Positions 1 through 5,519 of a DNA stretch of 7,536 bases are shown here, piece by piece (positions within the stretch are counted from its first letter, which is position 1; the number at the start of each line of letters is the position of its first letter). This DNA is from JAFAZI01 sp035501255. Lineage in GTDB: Bacteria; Actinomycetota; Actinomycetes; JAFAQI01. A program made the position numbers and the translations under genes. Where the stretch lies: contig DATJWM010000053.1 in assembly GCA_035501255.1 (NCBI GenBank), forward strand, positions 1 to 7,536. The letters are read 5' to 3'. The notes beneath the pieces were generated by a model that saw nothing but the letters and a program-made list of their open reading frames with translations, did no database searches and had not been told where the DNA came from.

Positions 1-994
1 CGGCCCGGAGGCAGGTGTCCCGGAACTCGCAAGCGCGGTCGGGACGATCGCCTCGTACTGCGCGTCGAGCGGTCTGGTGCTCGCGATGCACCACATCCAG
101 GTAGCGTCGATCGTCCGCCACGCGAGTCCGTCGTTGAAGGACCAACTGCTTCCACGGATCGCCGCCGGCGAGGTCCTGCTCGCCAACGCCAACAGCGAGA
201 TCGGACTCTACGGGAACCGGCGCAACAGCATCTGCGCACTCGAGCCGACCGAGAACGGCTTCCGGATCGACAAGCAGGCCTCGACCGTCTCCTACGGCGA
301 GTACGCCGACGGGGTCCTCGCCACCGCGCGCCAGTCACCCGACGCCCAGGACCACGAGCAGGCGCTTGCGATCTGCCTGCCACCCCACTACACCCTCGAG
401 CCGACCGGAGACTGGGACACCCTCGGTCTGCGCGGCACCTGCAGTCGGCCGGCTCGCCTCCAAGCAGACCTGCCGGCGGATCACGTGATCACCGACTACG
501 CCACCCTGTTTGCCCGTACGTCGTTGCCGGTGAGCACGATCCTGCTCAGCTCGGTGTGGTGGGGTCTGGCCGAAGCGGCGGCCAGACGCGCCCACGCGAG
601 CGTGCGTGCGGCCGAACGCAAGGCGCGCACGACCGGCAAGTCAGGTCCGCCGCTGGGCGGCCTGCGTCTGGCCGAGATGGGCGTGAAGTTGCAACAGATC
701 CGCGATGCGATCGCGGCCGGGGCGGCCGACTTCGAAGCGGTCAAAGACACCGAGCAGCTCGAGACGCTCGGGTTCTCCTCTCGAGTCGACAACATCAAGC
801 TCACCGCATCGACGCTGGTCATCGACGTCGTCATGTCCGCGCTTCAGATCTGCGGTCTCGGTGGTTACAAGAACAACACGCCCACGAGCATGGGGCGTCT
901 GGTCCGCGATGCGGTCGCGGCGCCGCTGATGGTGAGCAACGATCGCGCATTGTTTGCGATGGCTCAGTCTTTGCTGGTTCGCAAGGAGATGTAG
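1..994 (+). CDS. Acyl-CoA dehydrogenase family protein, 5'-truncated by the window edge
   Basis: The reading frame (codons from base 2) is open to the left edge, so the true start is outside; 330 residues are visible. They match the acyl-CoA dehydrogenase fold: end of the N-terminal helical domain (residues 1-50, with ASYCASSGLVLAMHHIQ), the beta-domain with WDTLGLRGT (about 138-146, equivalent to the usual WDxxGMRGT), and a C-terminal four-helix domain with QICGLGGY (282-289) and RDAVAAPLMVSNDR (302-315). The family uses FAD to oxidise acyl-CoA or carrier-bound acyl groups; some relatives are flavin monooxygenases. The YEGT-type segment that carries the catalytic glutamate in classical members is replaced here by LMVSND, so ordinary alpha,beta-dehydrogenation cannot be assumed. 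It is followed with no gap by an ATP-grasp ligase, implying one transcript and a shared, probably biosynthetic, pathway. The family call is firm; the substrate is unknown. Confidence 0.88.
   Translation, partial: GPEAGVPELASAVGTIASYCASSGLVLAMHHIQVASIVRHASPSLKDQLLPRIAAGEVLLANANSEIGLYGNRRNSICALEPTENGFRIDKQASTVSYGEYADGVLATARQSPDAQDHEQALAICLPPHYTLEPTGDWDTLGLRGTCSRPARLQADLPADHVITDYATLFARTSLPVSTILLSSVWWGLAEAAARRAHASVRAAERKARTTGKSGPPLGGLRLAEMGVKLQQIRDAIAAGAADFEAVKDTEQLETLGFSSRVDNIKLTASTLVIDVVMSALQICGLGGYKNNTPTSMGRLVRDAVAAPLMVSNDRALFAMAQSLLVRKEM
983..988 (+). promoter_or_regulatory. Ribosome binding site AAGGAG inside the upstream gene
   Basis: AAGGAG lies in the last codons of the acyl-CoA dehydrogenase-like gene, six bases before the GTG at 995. 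The upstream stop codon TAG (992-994) directly abuts that GTG. This fixes the start of the ATP-grasp gene and suggests translational coupling. Confidence 0.8.
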
Positions 995-2284
995 GTGAGT
1001 CGACTCAAGATCGCGGTCGTCCACCACCATCGCTCGTTCTTCCCACTCGATCTCTACGCCGAGCTCCGCCCGGTCGCGGACGTGCTCTGGGTCTTCTGCG
1101 AGGCGCCCGACAACGCGCGCCCCGCGCGTCTGCCCGCCCGCCTCGGCACGGTCGTGGATATCTACGGCCTCGACCTCGACGCTGCCGCAGATGCGATTCG
1201 GACGCACGAACCGGACGGCATCGTCACCTACGTCGATGACACGCTGGTGTTGACCGCCGAGCTCGCCGACCGACTGGGCCTGCCCTTTCATACTCCCGAC
1301 GCCGCGCGCACCTTTGTCGACAAGCGACGTCAACGTGCCGCGTTCGACGCCGCCGGTGTCCCCGGTCCTCGCTCGTGGCCCTTGGCACGCGGACTCGCTC
1401 GGGCCGCACTCGAACGGCTTAGCGCGGAGTTGCCGTACCCGTGCGTCGTGAAGCCGGCCGAGGGCAGTGGCAGCCGGGGCATCAACTGTCTCAGCGGTCC
1501 GACCGACGTCCTCGACCTGCTCGACGGGGACAAGCTTGCGACCGACCACCTGATCGAGGAGTACCTCCCGGACGACCCGAGCTTCCCGGCGTGGATCGCC
1601 AGTTACCTATCGGTGGAGTCGATCGTCACCGACGACCGGATCAGCCACGCGGCGGTCACGGGCCGCTTTCCGCTCGCCGAACCGTTCCGCGAAACGGGAA
1701 ACATCGTGCCCGCCGCGATTCCCGCTGAGCAGGTCGGCCCACTGCTGGAGCTAGTCGAGCGAGCGGCGCGAGCACTCGATACTCGCGCCGCAGTGATCCA
1801 CACCGAGATCAAGCTCACCCCGTCCGGACCAAAAGTGATCGAGATCAACGGCAGGCTGGGAGGGAGGCCGCCGTTCGTGTTGAACTCGGTCTCAGGCGTC
1901 AACCTGTTCCAGGCGACGTGCAAGATAGCGGCGGGTCAGGACGCCCACGTCGACGGTCTGGCAGCGTGCACCGGCGTCGGCTTCTGGCTGATGATCCAAC
2001 CTCCCGTCTCCGCCCGCCGGGTCGCCGAGGTTGCCGGAATCGAAGACGTCCGCGCACTCCCGGGTGTGGACAGCGTGGAGGTTTTCGTTCGCCCGGGCGA
2101 CGCCGTCGACTGGGCGGAGGGCACGGACGCTCGGGTTGCAACGATCCGAGGCCGCTGCCCGGACCACGCGGCGCTCGAAGCTACCGTCGCGGCGATTCGA
2201 GCCGCGCTCGTGCTTCGCTACGACGACCCGACCGCTGACGTCCCGGCCCACCATGCGCTGGACTCAGCGATGACCGCCCCGTAA
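995..2284 (+). CDS. ATP-grasp carboxylate-amine ligase-like protein
   Basis: Complete 429-residue protein starting at GTG 995, supported by AAGGAG at 983-988. Layout fits ATP-grasp ligases: a pre-ATP-grasp N-terminal domain (about 1-108), the ATP-binding segment VVKPAEGSGSRG (151-162, with K153 and the small Gly/Ser loop), the EEY nucleotide-contact region (188-190), the metal-binding segment HTEIKLTPSGPKVIEINGR (269-287, with E271, E283, N285), and a C-terminal domain (about 335-410) like that of L-amino-acid ligases. Such enzymes phosphorylate a carboxylate with ATP and join it to an amine to form an amide or dipeptide bond; cytosolic. Substrates cannot be read from sequence. Close coupling to the acyl-CoA dehydrogenase-like gene suggests a two-step modification or ligation in one small-molecule pathway. 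A weak inverted repeat CGGGC/GCCCG (2285-2289/2306-2310) without a T tract follows the stop and may be all the terminator there is. Confidence 0.88.
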   Translation: MSRLKIAVVHHHRSFFPLDLYAELRPVADVLWVFCEAPDNARPARLPARLGTVVDIYGLDLDAAADAIRTHEPDGIVTYVDDTLVLTAELADRLGLPFHTPDAARTFVDKRRQRAAFDAAGVPGPRSWPLARGLARAALERLSAELPYPCVVKPAEGSGSRGINCLSGPTDVLDLLDGDKLATDHLIEEYLPDDPSFPAWIASYLSVESIVTDDRISHAAVTGRFPLAEPFRETGNIVPAAIPAEQVGPLLELVERAARALDTRAAVIHTEIKLTPSGPKVIEINGRLGGRPPFVLNSVSGVNLFQATCKIAAGQDAHVDGLAACTGVGFWLMIQPPVSARRVAEVAGIEDVRALPGVDSVEVFVRPGDAVDWAEGTDARVATIRGRCPDHAALEATVAAIRAALVLRYDDPTADVPAHHALDSAMTAP

Positions 2285-2314
2285 CGGGCGACGGGTCACC
2301 GATATGCCCGCTCG

Positions 2315-2345
2315 TTCGGCCCTCGCGTCCGGACCCCGGTAGCAT
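2315..2345 (+). promoter_or_regulatory. Possible tRNA-Phe promoter
   Basis: TAGCAT at 2340-2345 fits a TAnnnT -10 box and ends 15 bases before the mature tRNA. TTCGGC (2315-2320), 19 bases upstream, is a poor -35 candidate. A small CCC-TTCG-GGG-like leader (2354-2363) abuts the tRNA 5' end. This is inference from spacing and consensus only. Confidence 0.3.
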
Positions 2346-2360
2346 CGATCCGTCCCTTCG

Positions 2361-2437
2361 GGGCAGGTAGCTCAGCTGGTACGAGCGTCCGCCTGAAAAG
2401 CGGAAGGTCGGCGGTTCGATCCCGCCCCTGCCCACCA
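2361..2437 (+). tRNA. tRNA-Phe (anticodon GAA), CCA encoded
   Basis: A full cloverleaf can be drawn: acceptor stem GGGCAGG (2361-2367) with CCTGCCC (2427-2433), D stem GCTC/GAGC (2370-2373/2383-2386), anticodon stem TCCGC/GCGGA (2388-2392/2400-2404) with loop CTGAAAA so that the anticodon is GAA (2395-2397), and T stem GGCGG/CCGCC around TTCGATC (2415-2421). Discriminator A2434 is followed by genomic CCA (2435-2437). All stems are perfectly paired, so it should be functional. tRNA genes are common integration targets and a tyrosine recombinase lies about 1.4 kb downstream, but no duplicate of the tRNA 3' end is seen in the window. Confidence 0.97.
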
Positions 2438-2733
2438 TCGATCTCTAGCGTTTTCGCAGGTCAGCGCCGTGTCAGCAGCTTGGTGATCTTGTCGGCAGTC
2501 CACCGTCAGTAGCCGCTCAACACCGCTATTTACCGCGTATGGCCGGTCGTTGTTGCACGTGGGTTGCACGTTGATCTTGATCTCGGGCGCGATCTCACGC
2601 TCAATCGCGTGCCGACGAGGGCGGTCACCCTCAGATCAGCCGATCCCTATTGCACGACACCGCCGCGTTGCCGCTCAGAACTGTCGCTATCGATCGGGTC
2701 AGGGACACATCGCTGGCCGCCGCCTAACGGCAC
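2438..2733. other. Non-coding stretch after the tRNA with short repeats
   Basis: No convincing gene is seen on either strand. The stretch contains a direct repeat GTTGCACGT (2552-2560 and 2563-2571, 11-base period), an adjacent tandem TTGATC TTGATC (2571-2582), and an inverted repeat CGCGAT/ATCGCG (2588-2593/2604-2609, 10-base loop). Direct repeats of this size close to a tRNA 3' end can be recombinase arm or accessory sites, which is inference only. No strong tRNA terminator is visible. Confidence 0.4.
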
Positions 2734-2994
2734 CTAACGCACGCGCTGCGCCCGCGACCTTCGAAGCTCTTGAAGCCCACCCTCGCCCCTGCGCCAGCCT
2801 GCGAACTCCCAGGTCAACAAGGGGCCTGCCACACCGCAGAGGCCGCCGACCACCGTCCATCGACGGATGTTCACTCCTGGTCGCCCGGCTGCGATGTAGT
2901 GGCTCGTCCAGGCTCCGAACACAGCCTGGACGACGAGGAGCAGGAAGGTAACCAGTCCATACATGACTGCTCGATGGTCCCACCCCGTCGCCAT
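2734..2994 (-). CDS. Small two-helix membrane protein, unknown function
   Basis: From ATG at 2994 this reads as 86 residues ending at TAG (2736-2734). Two hydrophobic stretches stand out: residues about 11-29 (MYGLVTFLLLVVQAVFGAW) and about 46-64 (WTVVGGLCGVAGPLLTWEF), separated by a basic loop and followed by an Arg-rich tail (RRSRAQRVR), so a two-pass inner-membrane protein with a cytosolic basic end is likely. Third codon positions are mostly G or C, which supports coding on this strand over the longer overlapping frames. The frame also allows a GTG at 3045 and an ATG at 2964; the ribosome binding site before 2994 is weak (GAGCGG). It is divergent from the secreted-protein gene at 3269 across the repeat cluster. 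No family is recognised. Confidence 0.5.
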   Translation of the reverse strand: MATGWDHRAVMYGLVTFLLLVVQAVFGAWTSHYIAAGRPGVNIRRWTVVGGLCGVAGPLLTWEFAGWRRGEGGLQELRRSRAQRVR

Positions 2995-3039
2995 GGACCG
3001 CTCAAGAACAGCGAATCGTCCGCTCGCGAATCGGCAACG

Positions 3040-3165
3040 CGGCACTTCGCGTCCCGCCGGCGTCGGACGCTATCGGCAGGGTCCGTCTCAGCGTCGGACG
3101 CTATCGGCACTTCGCGTCCATGCAGGGGCGGACGCTTACGGCACCTACAGAACGGACGCTTATTC
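3040..3165. repeat. Cluster of GGACGC/GCGTCC half-sites and direct repeats
   Basis: A 19-base direct repeat GCGTCGGACGCTATCGGCA occurs at 3060-3078 and 3091-3109; a 15-base repeat CGGCACTTCGCGTCC occurs at 3040-3054 and 3105-3119. The hexamer GGACGC appears at 3065, 3096, 3130 and 3154, and its complement GCGTCC at 3049 and 3114, giving six half-sites in about 110 bases. GCGTC-G-GACGC (3060-3070 and 3091-3101) is itself palindromic, and GGACGC-N12-GCGTCC spans 3096-3119. The cluster sits between the divergent small membrane-protein and secreted-protein genes. It could be a set of operators, or a degenerate mobile repeat; the sequence does not decide. Confidence 0.75.
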
Positions 3166-3268
3166 TCGCCAGCGTTTGTCAGCCAAGTCGTGTCACAGGT
3201 TTGCGGGCACGGAACTTCGAGCCACCGGATGGGAACCGTTGACCGCTTACCGCCGTCGAAGAACAATC

Positions 3269-3727
3269 ATGGCCATGCGAAGCCTCGTCGCTATCACCGC
3301 CGCCGCCGCCCTAGCGGTATCGAGCTTCGCGGCGGCCAGCGCCGGCACCGCGCAGGCGACATGGACCACGTCCGACAAGGCCGCAGCGCTACATGCTGCA
3401 CATCACGAAGCGAACAGGATCGGCAAGCACACGGACTCAACAGGCTGGCCGACGAACGTCCACCGTGTCACGGCGGTGATCCGATCCGGCAGTGTGCCCG
3501 GCGGATCGAACACTGGGCATCCCTGCGGTCGCGGACAGCACGCCGTCATCACCCTGACCGGCAGGTTCCCGAAGATCATTGTGAGTGGCACGCCCGGCTC
3601 GGGCAATACAGAGGTGCACGGCGTCATCGCGACCACGAAGTTGGGCAGTCGACAGGTGTGCCAACTGTCAGTTCAGACCGGCAAGGTCACACCCGCCCCG
3701 AACTCCGTGGTTCTCTTCCGACGCTAA
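3269..3727 (+). CDS. Small secreted protein of unknown function
   Basis: The ATG at 3269 gives 152 residues (a second ATG at 3275 is also possible). The N-terminus is a clear Sec signal peptide: MAMR, a hydrophobic Ala-rich core (about residues 5-25), and a likely signal peptidase I site after AQA near residue 30. Mature protein is about 122 residues and has two cysteines, in HPCGRG and RQVCQLS, that could form a disulfide outside the cell, plus His-rich AALHAAHHEANR near its new N-terminus. The frame stays open upstream, but that part lies over the repeat cluster and lacks a signal peptide, so the 3269 start is preferred. The ribosome binding site is weak (GAAGAA about 7 bases upstream). The gene is convergent with the integrase gene. 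No domain is recognised; export is the confident part. Confidence 0.75.
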   Translation: MAMRSLVAITAAAALAVSSFAAASAGTAQATWTTSDKAAALHAAHHEANRIGKHTDSTGWPTNVHRVTAVIRSGSVPGGSNTGHPCGRGQHAVITLTGRFPKIIVSGTPGSGNTEVHGVIATTKLGSRQVCQLSVQTGKVTPAPNSVVLFRR

Positions 3728-3777
3728 TCGCACCCACCGAGCTGCGATGGCCTTAGAGCCGTTGACCGGTGAGGAAC

Positions 3778-3803
3778 GCCGGCTAGGTCCGGGGTCAGCC
3801 GGT
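3778..3803. terminator. Possible bidirectional hairpin between convergent genes
   Basis: GCCGGCT (3778-3784) pairs with AGCCGGT (3797-3803), six Watson-Crick pairs plus one G-T pair with a 12-base loop. It overlaps the stop codon of the integrase gene and follows the secreted-protein gene. There is no T tract on either side, so termination is only a guess. Confidence 0.25.
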
Positions 3804-4697
3804 GCTCATGCCTGCGAGGTAGGCGGCGACGGCGTGGGCGGCGTGTCGGTCGAGGTTGGTCTTGGCCATGTCGTAGCGCAGGGTGGTGCGGGGGTCGCTG
3901 TGGCGCATGGCGTGTTGCATGTCGCGGATTGGGACGCCGGCGATCAGACCGCTGGTGCAGAAGGTGCGTCGCAGTCCGTGCGGGCTGATCGGGTGGGTGA
4001 CGCCTGATTGGCGGGCGAGCCGGGTGACGATCCGCGCTGCGGCGGGCCGGTCGAGCCGGCGTCCGGTGCGGGTGCGCAGTAGCGGTCCGCTGGTCCGGTC
4101 GCCGCTGGCTTGCCGGACCGCTCTTAGTACCGGGATCGGTAGCGGGATGTCGGCGGGCTTGGCACCTTTGCCGATGACGTGCAGCAGCTCATACCCCGAC
4201 TCGTAGCGCAGGTCGGTCACGTCGGCGTTGCAGGCTTCGGACACCCGAAGCCCGAGCATCCCGAGCAGCGCGATCAGGGCATGCTCGACCGGCCCGGCGG
4301 TACGGGCGGCGGTGAGCATGGCAGCGAACTCCAGCGGGTGCAGCACAGTGCGCCGCTGCCCTTCCCAGGAGATCCGCGGTCGGGTGACCGCATCCGCCGG
4401 GTTCGTGGGGATCAGCCCGTCGATGACCGCGTACTTGTAGAAGGTGGCGACCGTGCCGAACCGCCTCGCGATCGTCGCGACCGCGTATCCCCGGCCTTCC
4501 ATATGCCGCAGGTACAGCTCGAGCTCGGCGCGGCTAACGTGCAGCATGTCCCGGTCGTTGCTGATGCACCAGGCCAAGAACGAGCGAAGGTCGAGAGTGT
4601 AGGCAGCCCGTGTCGGCTCACGGTAGCGGGCGAGGAACCCGGCGACCGCCCAACGGGTCGCTTCCGTCGTGGACAGGGACAGCTCAGTCGTGGTCAT
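3795..4697 (-). CDS. Tyrosine recombinase / integrase
   Basis: Complete 300-residue protein from ATG at 4697, with GGGAGGT (4703-4709) five bases upstream. The N-terminal part (about 25-95, TRAAYTLDLRSFLAWC and following helices) is the SAM-like core-binding domain of phage integrase/XerC-type enzymes. The C-terminal catalytic domain has all expected residues: R151 in LGLRVSEA, K177 in IGKGAK, H240 and R243 in SPHGLRRTF, H266 in AMRHSDPRTTLRYD, and nucleophile Y275. It should cut and rejoin DNA through a 3'-phosphotyrosine at short specific sites. Size is close to Xer-type enzymes and lacks a separate arm-binding domain. It points toward the tRNA-Phe gene, with the secreted-protein gene in between, so it could serve an element integrated there; a chromosome-dimer role is less likely in this accessory setting. 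No excisionase gene is seen. Confidence 0.93.
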   Translation of the reverse strand: MTTTELSLSTTEATRWAVAGFLARYREPTRAAYTLDLRSFLAWCISNDRDMLHVSRAELELYLRHMEGRGYAVATIARRFGTVATFYKYAVIDGLIPTNPADAVTRPRISWEGQRRTVLHPLEFAAMLTAARTAGPVEHALIALLGMLGLRVSEACNADVTDLRYESGYELLHVIGKGAKPADIPLPIPVLRAVRQASGDRTSGPLLRTRTGRRLDRPAAARIVTRLARQSGVTHPISPHGLRRTFCTSGLIAGVPIRDMQHAMRHSDPRTTLRYDMAKTNLDRHAAHAVAAYLAGMSTG

Positions 4698-4771
4698 CGC
4701 AGACCTCCCGGATCAGGCCGAGAGCCTGCCTCCCGGCACGCCCGAAGATCGTCCACCCACCCGGACCTAGC

Positions 4772-4808
4772 CGGCGTTCTGGTACGCCGCTGTTAGCGCC
4801 GACAGCGG
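4772..4808. repeat. Two overlapping perfect inverted repeats
   Basis: CGGCGT/ACGCCG (4772-4777/4784-4789, loop TCTGGT) overlaps CCGCTGT/ACAGCGG (4787-4793/4802-4808, loop TAGCGCCG). They share bases 4787-4789 and are therefore partly alternative structures. They lie between the stop of the DUF1579-like gene and the start of the integrase gene, both on the minus strand. A terminator for the former, a regulatory element for the latter, or a recombination site are all possible. Confidence 0.4.
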
Positions 4809-4843
4809 GCAGTAGTGAAGGTTCTGCTCGCGTCCGAGCGGCT

Positions 4844-5278
4844 TCAGCGCGTCGCGTCGATGCGTCGATACATGAGTCCGAAGTCGCGACTCCACTCGCG
4901 ACCGTCAGCGGACGTCAGCCATTCGCCGTTGATTTCAGTGAGGCCGTCGGCGAACGTACCGATGAATCTCTGGTGAAAGTCCAGCGGGCTGAAATCCGGT
5001 TTCGTCCTCTCCAAAATCCAGGTACGGCCGTCGAACGTCATCTCGTAAAGGCGCACAACACCGCGCGAGTCGAAGTAGTGCTGCACATACCTTCCGTGGT
5101 CCTGGCCGGCAACGACGCAACAGCTGTCGGGGGCTTGCGGAACGGGCGCCGAGGTCCGCTGCACGAGAAGGCGGCCCATTACTTCGAACACGACATGGCC
5201 GCGGACTTCTTCCGCACCGGGTAGGTCGACCTCGAGTTCCCACTGTCCGACGAAGGGTCCGAGATCCTCGATGGCCAC
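4844..5278 (-). CDS. DUF1579-like / lipocalin-fold small protein
   Basis: 144 residues from a GTG at 5278 with an AGAGGAG ribosome binding site (complement of 5285-5291) six bases before it, which decides the start. The N-terminal LGPFVGQWELEV (6-17), the alternation of short beta-like strands (GHVVFEV, RYVQHYFD, VVRLYEMTFDG, RTWILERT) and the ending GREWSRDFGLMYRR fit a single beta-barrel of the DUF1579/fatty-acid-binding-like type, which has few characterised members. No signal peptide or membrane segment is seen, so it is probably cytosolic. The Cys pair SCCVV (about 52-56) is notable but not a known motif. The gene lies upstream of the integrase gene on the same strand with about 146 bases between. 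Its own promoter region now borders the insertion sequence. The fold is moderately sure; ligand and role are unknown. Confidence 0.75.
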   Translation of the reverse strand: MAIEDLGPFVGQWELEVDLPGAEEVRGHVVFEVMGRLLVQRTSAPVPQAPDSCCVVAGQDHGRYVQHYFDSRGVVRLYEMTFDGRTWILERTKPDFSPLDFHQRFIGTFADGLTEINGEWLTSADGREWSRDFGLMYRRIDATR

Positions 5279-5403
5279 CTGGGTCTCCTCTTAGGGAACG
5301 TCCCGTCCGCCAGGACTCGTCACCTTGGCAATCACCACTATCGCTGAGGATCTGCCGGTAGCGGTAAGCGGCCAGCGAACGATCGCGTGAGTTCTGGTAA
5401 GGC

Positions 5404-5495
5404 CATGTGACGAACAGAAGTCACGATGGAACGGCCGGCCCCGGTCCGCGTTTCGGTTGGGTCGTGGGTCATCCACGATGGCGTGGACGGAGCCA
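5404..5495 (+). ncRNA. Candidate IS110 bridge RNA (left-end region)
   Basis: Just upstream of the recombinase gene are a hairpin GTGAC/GTCAC (5407-5411/5420-5424, loop of 8), then a long stem GTCCGCG/CGTGGAC (5444-5450/5482-5488, one G-T pair) enclosing a hairpin TCGTGG/CCACGA (5462-5467/5473-5478, loop GTCAT). IS110-group elements are known to encode a structured bridge RNA in the left non-coding end, with a 5' hairpin and internal guide loops. The location and arrangement fit, but high GC makes chance stems likely and the guide loops have not been matched to flanking DNA. Confidence 0.35.
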
Positions 5496-5502
5496 CAGCG
5501 GA

Positions 5503-5510
5503 AGAAGGAG
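5503..5510 (+). promoter_or_regulatory. Ribosome binding site of the IS110 recombinase
   Basis: AGAAGGAG lies nine bases before the ATG at 5520. It favours this start over the in-frame GTG or ATG codons further upstream (5457, 5478), which would run through the hairpin region. Confidence 0.65.
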
Positions 5511-5519
5511 CCGACCGCC

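Noticed and set aside
641..1549. 302-codon minus-strand open frame
   Set aside because: It lies opposite the well-supported acyl-CoA dehydrogenase-like and ATP-grasp genes and spans their junction; its translation has no recognisable domain.
2181..2569. Minus-strand open frames across the tRNA, including one beginning MVGRGGIEPPTFRF
   Set aside because: These are antisense translations of the tRNA-Phe gene, a common source of false protein calls, and the rest has no protein-like features.
2550..2951. Plus-strand open frame beginning MLHVGCTLILISG
   Set aside because: Only the first dozen residues look hydrophobic; the remainder is Arg/Pro-rich and overlaps the better-supported minus-strand membrane protein gene.
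3060..3109. CRISPR array
   Set aside because: Spacing between repeat cores is irregular (31, 34, 24 bases), the spacers are only about 12 bases, the repeat degenerates quickly, and no cas genes are present.
2770..3756. Long plus-strand open frame of 328 codons
   Set aside because: It covers the repeat cluster and the secreted-protein gene in another frame; the translation is basic and low-complexity with no domain, as expected for a chance open frame in high-GC DNA.
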